DNA from: Roseateles sp. XES5 | Lineage (GTDB): Bacteria > Pseudomonadota > Alphaproteobacteria > Rhizobiales > Rhizobiaceae | DNA: 18,961 nt | NCBI RefSeq assembly: GCF_020535545.1 | Contig: NZ_CP084756.1 | Location: 1 to 18,961 of the forward strand | Direction of reading: 5' to 3' | In this document: piece after piece, positions 13,701 through 18,961 of the stretch | Layout of the letters: every line of letters begins with the position of its first letter | How positions within the stretch are numbered: the first letter of the stretch is position 1 | Made by a program: the position numbers and the translations under genes | Notes under the pieces: generated by a model | Database searches by the model: none | Seen by the model: the letters and a program-made list of their open reading frames with translations, nothing else | What the model was told of the DNA's origin: nothing

Positions 13701-13764
13701 GGCCCGAGGCGAACTCAGGCCTCTACGCGATCCGAAAACCGCCGACCCCGATGACGAGCCGTGA
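10756..13764 (+). CDS. tnpA: Tn3-family transposase of transposon A
   Basis: A 1002-residue replicative transposase that binds the 38-bp ends and joins them to target DNA as cointegrates. The N-terminal part (about 1-160; LTPDQLARYFHLDDADRAFV, HNRLGVAVQLGSLRILGTFP) is the DNA-binding domain typical of the family. The catalytic triad can be placed at D688 (VASADGLRF), D761 (MTDTAGYTD) and E891 (NRGEGRHQLAR), with 73 and 130 residues between. The start is GTG 10756, six bases after tnpR. The reading frame is intact and the terminal repeats are perfect, so the protein may be active. The sequence before the first aspartate reads WGGGEVASADG, the subgroup variant of WGDG seen in transposon B. Confidence 0.95.
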   Translation: MPVGYLSESQAREYGCFPDELTPDQLARYFHLDDADRAFVALHRGDHNRLGVAVQLGSLRILGTFPEDPTEAPVPALRFTARQLSLTEPEELIAEYARSEGRWRHAPRIRQHYGYRTYTDFGVAFRLNRFLYALCWTGSDRPSALFDRAVAWLLEAKVLLPGLSVLERAVARVRTRANSRLHRLLIESMTPEQRARLDSLVAVSEGSRQSPLDRLRDGPYIQSGREISRALGRLEEIRTLASGLPSLDRLPPGKVTALARFASAAKAQAVSRLPADRRAATLLAFIRTLEASAGDDVIDLFDAVTTSMVSEASSAAKLARLRSLRDLDAAALKLRDAAIVILDPETPDDAVRTAIFDLIDRQALDAAVERVGTLAEPHDDTYFTELRKHNRKIAYTPGLLAGLDLGAAPAGRPLLEAIDYLRVVHSGRKRAGPPPTAFAPKAWQTQLKTADGAVDLTGYRLCILDELRRAIRRRDIFPVHSLRYADPRKGLLSGPAWEAARPTVCRTVGVSTVADEELGRLSSRLDRAYRETADRVPLNPAVTIINTSEGSDLSLDRLEKIEEPPSLIALRAAIDARLPRLDLPELIMEMHAKTGFADLFTHASEGGSRAENIATSICAVLVAEATNTGFEPLVRIDTPALRRSRLSWVKQNFLRAETLTAANAALVAAQNAIPLARKWGGGEVASADGLRFVVPVRTIHSGPNPRYFGQERGITWYNLASDQFTGLNAMTVPGTLRDSLNLLAVVLEQETELQPTEIMTDTAGYTDTVFGIFYLLGYQFSPRIADVGGARFWRADAKANYGILDDLAANRINMKLIIEHWDDLLRLAGSLKLGVVQAAGLTRTLQTNDRPTRLARALQELGRLIKTLYLLRFIDDESYRRRILVQLNRGEGRHQLARVIFHGKRGELRQRYHEGQEDQLGALGLVVNLVVLWNTIYTDAAVNQLLTEGYDVKPEDVTRLSPLGFRHVNMLGRYAFTLPDFVARGELRPLRDPKTADPDDEP

Positions 13765-13768
13765 AATC

Positions 13769-13806
13769 CTTATGTAGGTTTTCTGTTCCGTTGCTACTCA
13801 GACCCC
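13769..13806 (-). repeat. Right 38-bp terminal inverted repeat of transposon A
   Basis: Exact reverse complement of 9466-9503. The tnpA stop at 13762-13764 lies four bases before it. Confidence 0.96.
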
Positions 13807-13906
13807 ATTCTTTGAGGGTGTCATCAAAATTGCCCTCGGCGGCTTCATTTGCGCGGTGTTCGCGCCACTCCTCGTCCGTAGCATATGGGATAGGGAGACC
13901 CGCGTA
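13807..13906. other. Right flank of transposon A, remnant of mobA or a lost gene
   Basis: No start codon with a ribosome-binding site lies here. Two readings are open. Plus strand: the mobA frame, if the transposon is removed, continues in frame as FFEGVIKIALGGFICAVF and runs on to 14038. Minus strand: a charged peptide YATDEEWREHRANEAAEGNF that looks like real protein sequence and runs into the transposon. At most one can be genuine. Confidence 0.4.
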
Positions 13907-14038
13907 ATGTTCCTTAGCTCACCCCATGTGCGACACCCGACACGTCTTCACAGGATAGGTTTTGCCCTGCTGGCCATGTTCTTGTTGGCATTTGCGGTGT
14001 TGCTGTTGTGGTCGGGGGTCACTAAATTGTTCGGATAG
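13907..14038 (+). CDS. Small single-pass membrane protein
   Basis: A 43-residue peptide, MFLSSPHVRHPTRLHRIG then FALLAMFLLAFAVLLLW, ending SGVTKLFG. It has a basic N-terminus and one strong transmembrane segment. AGGGAG at 13892-13897 lies nine bases before ATG 13907. The frame is open further upstream to the transposon edge, so it may be the tail of a longer gene, even of mobA, rather than an independent gene. A hairpin follows at 14045. Confidence 0.4.
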   Translation: MFLSSPHVRHPTRLHRIGFALLAMFLLAFAVLLLWSGVTKLFG

Positions 14039-14044
14039 CTACAG

Positions 14045-14060
14045 CCCCTGTAGACAGGGG
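14045..14060 (+). terminator. Hairpin CCCCTGT-AG-ACAGGGG
   Basis: A perfect 7-bp inverted repeat directly after the small membrane protein gene (stop at 14036-14038). It has no T-run, so it may be a weak terminator. Confidence 0.45.
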
Positions 14061-14229
14061 GAGACCTAGCAGCCAGCTAAGGGTGTGGGGTACAGTAGCG
14101 AAGCCATGCAGGCCATAACCCTACCCTAGAAAAAACTTGCCCCGGCGGTATGCAGAGCAGTGACCAGCCGGGGGATACATGGTTTATATGGCATATAACA
14201 CTAACCTATGCAAGTCTGTTCCCTGACAC
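14061..14229 (+). promoter_or_regulatory. Leader of the Abi-like gene
   Basis: The last 50 bases are AT-rich; CATATAAC near 14192 could serve as a -10 box for the gene at 14230. There is no evident ribosome-binding site before ATG 14230, so translation may be weak or leaderless-like. Nothing else is seen. Confidence 0.35.
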
Positions 14230-14895
14230 ATGCCCCTTGTAGACATCCTTTCTCCTGACCGCTTCAGCACATACCTAGGGTGGGCGGAAGGTGATGCATC
14301 CACGGCGGAGCGTCTGTACAGCTATAACATCCAGCTATCTGCGGACTTCTATGCCTCCATGCACATGCTGGAAGTCGCCCTGCGGAACAAAGTGGACGAA
14401 GCCCTAACCAATATTCATGGTACGGGGTGGATGCATAGCACCTTGGTGCTGACAGAAGCCTATCAACAGGGGTGCGTGGCGCAGGCACACAGTACTCTCC
14501 TGCGGGACGGCAAGGCGGCTACACACAGTCAAATGGTGGCGGAATTGAACTTCGGATTCTGGAGTTCGGTGTTCGGCCGTTCCTCGAATCACCTTTGGGG
14601 GCCACTGCGCGCCATTTTCCAGACCAACGGTCTGAAGCGCACCACCATCGCGCAGAAGCTGCGCGACCTGCGGCGGTTGCGGAACCGTATCGCCCATTAT
14701 GAGCCGATTTTAGCCCAGCCCATCGCCACTCTGCATCAAGACATCCTGACCATGACCGCCTGGATGTCGGTGGACGCCTCGGCGTGGATTACGACCCATT
14801 CCACCATCAACTATCCCGCGACACCGATAATCATCAAGAATGCTCAAGGTGTTTCCATTTTCGACAAGGCTCTGACCGGACACCTCCCCAACTAA
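14230..14895 (+). CDS. Abi-like HEPN protein (probable abortive-infection RNase)
   Basis: A 221-residue protein of the Abi-like (Abi_2/AbiD-AbiF type) HEPN group. Residues 40-60 (FYASMHMLEVALRNKVDEAL) form the first HEPN helix with the family's ALRN motif. RLRNRIAHYEPI contains the RNase signature R-x4-H at arginine 151 to histidine 156, followed by the usual HYEP. The region FGFWSSVFGRSSNHLW matches the family's conserved aromatic stretch. Members arrest growth or cleave RNA on phage infection, so a defence role is likely but inferred. No separate antitoxin gene is adjacent. The start ATG 14230 lacks a clear ribosome-binding site. The gene converges on the nuclease fragment ending at 14908. 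Confidence 0.8.
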   Translation: MPLVDILSPDRFSTYLGWAEGDASTAERLYSYNIQLSADFYASMHMLEVALRNKVDEALTNIHGTGWMHSTLVLTEAYQQGCVAQAHSTLLRDGKAATHSQMVAELNFGFWSSVFGRSSNHLWGPLRAIFQTNGLKRTTIAQKLRDLRRLRNRIAHYEPILAQPIATLHQDILTMTAWMSVDASAWITTHSTINYPATPIIIKNAQGVSIFDKALTGHLPN

Positions 14896-14907
14896 GCGAG
14901 CGCGTCT

Positions 14908-15232
14908 TTAGCAGTCATTTTGCATCCGTAGCTTGCCACGCTGGCGCGCATCCGCGCGCCAAAGCTTGCGCCGCGCATCCGGCGTCTCAAGATGCTTATA
15001 TTTACCGCCCGAAAATTTCGGCCAATCCAACGCCATGCCGGCGCGGACCATCTCCGCTGCCAAATCGCGCCCATCCGCCAGGAAGCATTCCGCCACCAGG
15101 CGGTCATAGGAGAGTTCTGGCCTAATGTGGGCCGTCACTGCCTGACCCTTGCAAAGTTGGACCAACGCCCACTTTGCCTTTTTGCCCCACGGATGGTCGA
15201 GTTCGGGCGCATCAATGCCGGCCAGCCGTATA
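14908..15232 (-). pseudogene. Staphylococcal-nuclease-like protein, 3' half, split by transposon B
   Basis: This is the downstream part of the same nuclease gene as 81-273. It encodes RLAGIDAPELDHPWGKKAKWA, then a YDRLVAECF stretch with the second conserved arginine, and ends RMQNDC before TAA at 14908-14910. Downstream starts exist inside it, but any product would lack the DGD motif and should be inactive. The gene ends 12 bases from the end of the convergent Abi-like gene. Fragment assignment is direct from the joined frame; nuclease activity of the intact ancestor is inferred from the family. Confidence 0.87.
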
Positions 15233-15270
15233 GGGGCTCCGTGGGAATCTCTGCAATATTACCCGCTAAG
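15233..15270 (+). repeat. Left 38-bp terminal inverted repeat of transposon B
   Basis: It starts GGGGCTCCGTGGG and ends CCCGCTAAG and is preceded directly by the target duplication GTATA (15228-15232). The mate is at 43-80. The GGGG start and TAAG end are hallmarks of Tn3-family ends. Confidence 0.93.
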
Positions 15271-15417
15271 AGATTTTTGGCGTGACGGAAAACAGATGAT
15301 TTCCGCGTAGCGGTTCGGCGGGTCGAAATCGACGGGGTGACTGGGCAATTATTTGCGCGACAAACCCTGTCGGAATGTGAGACTGTGCGGCAACTCGGAA
15401 CTTGAGGTTTGTCGTGC
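15271..15417. promoter_or_regulatory. Candidate res site and tnpR promoter of transposon B
   Basis: The 147 bases between the left terminal repeat and tnpR contain an inverted pair GCGCGACAAACC (15355-15366) and GGTTTGTCGTGC (15406-15417) with one mismatch and 39 bases between, suitable as resolvase-binding sites. GAGG at 15404-15407 is the likely ribosome-binding site of tnpR. Confidence 0.55.
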
Positions 15418-16023
15418 ATGTTGATCGGTTACATGCGGGTATCGAGCGGTGATGAGCGGCAGTCGGTTGCCTTGCAGCGCGACGCCCTGCTCGCCGCCGG
15501 GGTCGATCAGCGTCACCTGCATCAGGATCGCGCTTCGGGCGCGCGCGACGATCGGCCGGGGCTGAAGGCTTGCCTTGCAGAATTGTGCGAGGGCGACGTG
15601 TTGGTCGTTTGGAAGCTCGACCGTCTGGGCCGATCACTCTCCCACCTGATCCGGATCGTTGAGGATCTGAAGATGCGCGGGGTCGCCTTCCGCTCTTTGA
15701 CGGAAGCTATAGACACGACGAATTCGCACGGTGCATTCCTGTTCAACCTGTTTGGCACGCTCGCCGAATACGAGAGAGTGCTGATCACGGAGCGGGTCAA
15801 CGCTGGACTGGCGGCGGCACGCCGGCGCGGTCGCAAGGGCGGCAGGCCACCGACGATCGACACCGAAAAGGTTGAGCAGATTCTGGCGGCGCTGGAAGCC
15901 GGCGCCAGCAAGGCGTCGGTGTGTCGGACATTCAAGGTGCCGCGCTCGACTCTCATCGACACATTGCGGCGAGCCGGATGGACCGGACCGGGCAAAGAAG
16001 ATGAGCCTGCTCCCCCAGTTTGA
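15418..16023 (+). CDS. tnpR: Serine resolvase of transposon B
   Basis: A 201-residue serine recombinase for cointegrate resolution. It begins MLIGYMRVSSGDERQS with nucleophile serine 9. RASGARDDRPGLKACL, LVVWKLDRLGRSLSHL and LFNLFGTLAEYERVLITERV are the catalytic-domain motifs. GRKGGRPPTID leads to the C-terminal helix-turn-helix (GASKASVCRTFKVPRSTLID). ATG 15418 is taken as start, since GAGG lies ten bases upstream and MLIGYMRVS is the canonical N-terminus; a TTG at 15409 would add three residues. tnpA starts 15 bases downstream. Confidence 0.94.
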   Translation: MLIGYMRVSSGDERQSVALQRDALLAAGVDQRHLHQDRASGARDDRPGLKACLAELCEGDVLVVWKLDRLGRSLSHLIRIVEDLKMRGVAFRSLTEAIDTTNSHGAFLFNLFGTLAEYERVLITERVNAGLAAARRRGRKGGRPPTIDTEKVEQILAALEAGASKASVCRTFKVPRSTLIDTLRRAGWTGPGKEDEPAPPV

Positions 16024-16038
16024 GAGCGGGTGTGACCG

Positions 16039-18961
16039 ATGGCCTTCCTCGACGCGCAGTCGCGCACCGTTCTGTTCGACCCACCCGATGTTTATGAAGA
16101 GGCCCTCGCGCGCTATGCGCTGTCCGCTGAGGACATCGCTTTCGCCAAGGCGCATCGCCGATCGCATAATCGTCTGGGTTTTGCCATCCAACTCGCCCTG
16201 GTGCGTGATCTCGGTCGTCCGCTCCGCGCTGGGGAAGTTGCGCCTCAGGCAGTCGTCTCCGTTGTCGCCGACCAGCTGGACATCGACGCTGCGGTGTTCG
16301 CGCTCTATGCCCAGCGGGAGGAAACCCGTCGAGAACATACGCGGGAGATTGTCGTCGCACTGGATCTCCGGCCCGTCCGGGCGAGCGATTATCGATCCCT
16401 GATCACCGCGGCGGCACGCGAGGCAGCCGCGACCGAACAAGGCGAGCCGATCACCAAGGCCGTGATCGAAGCCCTGAAGGAGAGGAAGCTGCTCATTCCT
16501 GTGCCGGAACTGCTGATACGTCTGGCGATGGCGGGCCGGGCGGCGGCGCGACGACAGGCTTATCGCGGCTTGATCCGGGGCATGGAGCAACCGTCCATCG
16601 AGGCGCTTGATCAGCTTCTCATCGATCGGTCCGGCGATCGGAGCCATCTCGGCTGGATTGCGGAAGCGCCGGAGGGGACGAAACTGAAAAACCTCAAGGG
16701 CCTGATTGCCCGGCTTGAGGTTCTGCGTTGGGCGGCGATTTCCGATGAGCGACGTAAAACGATCCATGCCAACCGCTATGGCATCATCGCCCGGGACGCT
16801 CGCATTCTGCATGCCCGTGAGATACGACGCCTGACATCCGAGCGCCGCTACGCCACGCTGGCGGCGTTCGTCATCGAGAGGCAGGCGGCAATCACCGACC
16901 TTGTGATCGACATGTTCTGCAAACTGATCGGCAGCACCCGTCGCAAGGCTGAACTGAGCCGCACAGAACGCCGGCTGCAAGAAGCCGAGATTCTTGATGG
17001 GGTGGCGCTCGATCATCTCAAGCTTGGCGAGGCGCTTCTGGCCGCCCGTGAGAGCAACACCGATCTCGCATCCGCAATTGCAGTCTCACTCGGCTGGGAC
17101 GGATTGACCGCCAGCATGGCGGCAGCCAGGTCCGTCGTGCGCCCCGATCGCAGCGACGAATTCGATGAGCTCATAGAGCGGCACAAATCGCTGCGAAAGC
17201 TGGGCAGGCTCATGTTCGGCGCGTTCTCTTTCCGGTCGTTTCGTCCCGATGATCCGGTTTTGAAGGCAGTGGATCATCTGCGTGCGCTCTACAATGGCAG
17301 GAAACTACCCGCGCAGGTGCCGTTCGCGTTCATGACCCGCAAGTGGCGGCGGCGTGTGCGCTCGGACGGTGTCACCATCGACCTGCGTGCCTGGGAAGTG
17401 GCGGTGCTCGTTCATCTGCGGGAGCGCCTGCGGGCCGGCGACATATGGGTTGAGGGCAGCCGAGCATGGCGCAGTTTCGAGGATTATCTTCTGCCTCGAC
17501 CGATCTTTGCCCTCATGCGCGCCGAAGGCCGGCTCGGGCTTGCCATTCCTGACAGCTTTGCCGAATGGCGAGCCGAACGCACCGCCACGCTCGACGCGAA
17601 ACTCAAAAAGCTGGCAAGGGCGGCGGCCGCCAACGCCATTCCGCATGCGGCTATTTCCGACAAGGGTTTGTCGGTCTCCCCGATCCGCGAGGAGGAGCGT
17701 GACGGGATCGTCGCGCTCAGCCGGCGTCTTTACATCCTCGTTCCCCGGATCAGGATCACCAGCCTGCTTGCCGAGGTCCACAGCTGGACCAGGTTCCTTG
17801 ACAGCTTCACACACTATCGCACCGGCGAGACGGCGAACGACGAGCCGGCGCTGATGGCCGCTATCCTTGCCGACGCCACCAACGCCGGTGCTGAACGCAT
17901 GGCGGAAAGCTCACGCGGCGTCACGATCCACCAGATGATGCTGATGGTAGATAGGCATCTGCGCTCGGAAACCTATGCCACGGCGACCGCCGTGCTGGTC
18001 GATGCGCAGCAGGCTCATCCCTTCGCCGCAGTCTGGGGCGACGGTCATATCTCCTCCTCGGACGGGCAGTTCTTTCCGGCCGGCGGGCGCGGTGAAGCCA
18101 GCCTCGAATACAATGCAAAATACGGCAAACGGCCAGGTGCCTCGATCTATGGCTTTCTTTCCAATCGTTTCGCCTCCTTCTTCTCCCGGATGATCCAGGC
18201 GTCCGAGAGCGAAGCGCCCTACGTGCTCGACGGCCTCCTTCACAACGAAAGCTCCGTCGAAATCCATGAGCATGCAACCGATACCGCCGGCGCGACCGAA
18301 ACCACATTCGCTATGTTCCATGGCTTCGGCTACAGGCTCATTCCTCGTATCCGCAATCTCGGCAATCGCAGGCTCTTCGTCATCGATCCCGACCCGGCGT
18401 ACGAGCCGCTCGGGGCGCTGATCTCGGGAGCCGTCAACATGGATGTCATCGAGCAGCACTGGGATGAGGTTTTGCGGCTGAAGGCATCGATTGGCGCAGG
18501 CCTCGTGCCGCCGTCCGTCATCCTCAAGAAGCTTGCCGCATCGCCTCGACAAAATCGGCTCAATCAGGCGCTACGCGAAATGGGCCGAATTGAACGCTCG
18601 ATCTTCATCTGCGACTGGTTGCTCGACACCAAGCTCCGGCGCAGGTCGCATGCCATCCTCAACAAGGGTGAAAGCCGTCACGCCCTTGCCAGGGCGGTCT
18701 TCCTCCACCAGCTTGGCGAGCTGCGCAACCGCGTGGCGGAAACCATGGCCTATCGGGCGTCAGGTCTTAACCTCGTCGTCAACGCCATTATCCTGTGGAA
18801 CACCGTCTATCTCAGCCGCGCTGTCGATTATGTCCGCACCCAGGGCATCGATATTCCCGCCGAACTGCTCTCCCAGGTCGCACCACTTCCCTGGGCTCAT
18901 ATCGCACTCACCGGCGACTATCTCTGGAACGAAATTGACCGACCCCTCGAACGCTTCAGGC
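16039..18961 (+). CDS. tnpA: Tn3-family transposase of transposon B (ends at base 47 across the junction)
   Basis: This is a replicative transposase of 989 residues in the joined circle, 974 of them encoded here without a stop. The N-terminal domain includes FAKAHRRSHNRLGFAIQLAL, the conserved DNA-binding stretch. The catalytic triad is D675 (SSSDGQFF, preceded by WGDG), D748 (HATDTAGATE) and E878 (NKGESRHALAR), spaced 73 and 130 residues, exactly as in transposon A. The late conserved stretch PWAHIALTGDYLWNE and the FRPIR motif at the junction complete the family pattern. ATG 16039 is the natural start after tnpR. It has about one third or less identity by eye to the transposon A protein, so it belongs to a different branch. 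Confidence 0.95.
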   Translation, partial: MAFLDAQSRTVLFDPPDVYEEALARYALSAEDIAFAKAHRRSHNRLGFAIQLALVRDLGRPLRAGEVAPQAVVSVVADQLDIDAAVFALYAQREETRREHTREIVVALDLRPVRASDYRSLITAAAREAAATEQGEPITKAVIEALKERKLLIPVPELLIRLAMAGRAAARRQAYRGLIRGMEQPSIEALDQLLIDRSGDRSHLGWIAEAPEGTKLKNLKGLIARLEVLRWAAISDERRKTIHANRYGIIARDARILHAREIRRLTSERRYATLAAFVIERQAAITDLVIDMFCKLIGSTRRKAELSRTERRLQEAEILDGVALDHLKLGEALLAARESNTDLASAIAVSLGWDGLTASMAAARSVVRPDRSDEFDELIERHKSLRKLGRLMFGAFSFRSFRPDDPVLKAVDHLRALYNGRKLPAQVPFAFMTRKWRRRVRSDGVTIDLRAWEVAVLVHLRERLRAGDIWVEGSRAWRSFEDYLLPRPIFALMRAEGRLGLAIPDSFAEWRAERTATLDAKLKKLARAAAANAIPHAAISDKGLSVSPIREEERDGIVALSRRLYILVPRIRITSLLAEVHSWTRFLDSFTHYRTGETANDEPALMAAILADATNAGAERMAESSRGVTIHQMMLMVDRHLRSETYATATAVLVDAQQAHPFAAVWGDGHISSSDGQFFPAGGRGEASLEYNAKYGKRPGASIYGFLSNRFASFFSRMIQASESEAPYVLDGLLHNESSVEIHEHATDTAGATETTFAMFHGFGYRLIPRIRNLGNRRLFVIDPDPAYEPLGALISGAVNMDVIEQHWDEVLRLKASIGAGLVPPSVILKKLAASPRQNRLNQALREMGRIERSIFICDWLLDTKLRRRSHAILNKGESRHALARAVFLHQLGELRNRVAETMAYRASGLNLVVNAIILWNTVYLSRAVDYVRTQGIDIPAELLSQVAPLPWAHIALTGDYLWNEIDRPLERFR

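Larger units (their letters stand above)
9466..13806 (+). mobile_element. Tn3-family transposon A (4341 bp)
   Basis: Terminal repeats of 38 bp are identical at both ends (9466-9503 and 13769-13806), starting GGGGTCTGAG and ending TACATAAG. It carries tnpR and tnpA in tandem and one passenger gene on the opposite strand at the left end. The flanks are TACCA on the left and ATTCT on the right, so there is no target duplication; flanking DNA was lost or exchanged after insertion. It interrupts mobA. Its ends and proteins differ clearly from transposon B, so they are two independent insertions. Confidence 0.95.
1..18961. other. Complete circular plasmid, opened inside tnpA
   Basis: The last base of the window is the first base of a tnpA codon, and bases 1-2 complete it. 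The frame then reads 14 more sense codons to TAG at 45-47 and includes the FRPIR motif expected at a Tn3 transposase C-terminus. The terminal repeats at 15233-15270 and 43-80 point into this wrapped element, and both are flanked outside by GTATA. A nuclease gene split between 273-81 and 15232-14908 rejoins without a frameshift. These are direct observations. That the molecule is a closed circle rather than a tandem array is inference. Confidence 0.9.
15233..18961 (+). mobile_element. Tn3-family transposon B, left part (continues at 1-80)
   Basis: This is a minimal Tn3-family unit of 3809 bp, counted across the window edge. It has 38-bp terminal repeats starting GGGG and ending CGCTAAG, a serine resolvase gene and a transposase gene in the same direction, and no cargo. 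The target duplication GTATA lies at 15228-15232 and 81-85. The element inserted into a staphylococcal-nuclease-like gene, within the codon of an arginine expected to be catalytic. An intact duplication, a full-length tnpA and closely matching ends suggest a recent and potentially still active insertion. Confidence 0.93.

Noticed and set aside
14908..15165. Independent 85-residue gene
   Set aside because: It is the 3' part of the split nuclease gene; joining to 81-273 restores one continuous frame.
15634..17016. 460-codon minus-strand frame opposite tnpR and tnpA of transposon B
   Set aside because: It is a shadow of GC-rich codon use in the transposase; the plus strand has the catalytic motifs.

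Overview
The window appears to be one complete circular plasmid of 18,961 bp, opened inside a transposase gene. Three observations agree. The tnpA frame that runs off the right edge continues in frame from base 1 to a stop at 45-47. The two 38-bp ends of the same Tn3-family element lie at 15233-15270 and 43-80, each bordered outside by the same 5-bp sequence, GTATA. Removing the element and one GTATA restores an uninterrupted nuclease gene. The host is probably an alphaproteobacterium, perhaps an acetic acid bacterium (Acetobacteraceae). This is inferred from the GC-rich coding style and the mix of an RPA-type Rep, a ParA/ribbon-helix-helix pair and a MobA/MobL relaxase; no gene fixes the species.

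Layout. Bases 81-1463 hold accessory genes: the 5' half of a staphylococcal-nuclease-like gene, a HEPN-like protein, and a DUF3768 gene broken by a one-base deletion. Bases 1603-1677 encode a glycine-type tRNA with an apparent 8-nt anticodon loop. Bases 1803-4023 form the partition region: three arrays of contiguous degenerate hexamers (RYTARY), a small DnaJ-type zinc-finger protein, an unknown convergent gene, then parA and a ribbon-helix-helix partner. Bases 4102-5705 are the replicon: a Rep gene followed by 21-bp iterons and an AT-rich stretch. Bases 6074-6903 hold a hicAB toxin-antitoxin operon with a third small gene, and 7164-7724 an AT-hook-like protein. This hicAB/AT-hook block lies between two inverted copies of a 44-bp hairpin-bearing repeat. 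Bases 7996-9478 are the mobilization region: a membrane protein, a candidate oriT and a relaxase gene. The relaxase 3' end is cut by a first Tn3-family transposon (9466-13806, 4341 bp) with tnpR, tnpA and a passenger gene. Bases 13807-14895 hold the remnant right flank and an Abi-like HEPN protein. From 14908 lie the 3' half of the nuclease gene and the second Tn3-family transposon (3809 bp across the origin of numbering), which carries only tnpR and tnpA.

How it fits together. Rep plus iterons drive replication. ParA and its ribbon-helix-helix partner probably segregate the plasmid by binding the hexamer arrays, which also sit in front of three transcription units and so probably regulate them. 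This resembles the omega heptad system of pSM19035 in principle but uses a 6-bp unit; it is the most interesting candidate here. HicAB adds addiction and the Abi-like HEPN protein probably phage defence. Mobilization would need a helper conjugation system, since no type IV secretion genes are present. Both transposons have damaged plasmid genes: one split the nuclease, the other truncated the relaxase, with loss of flanking DNA.
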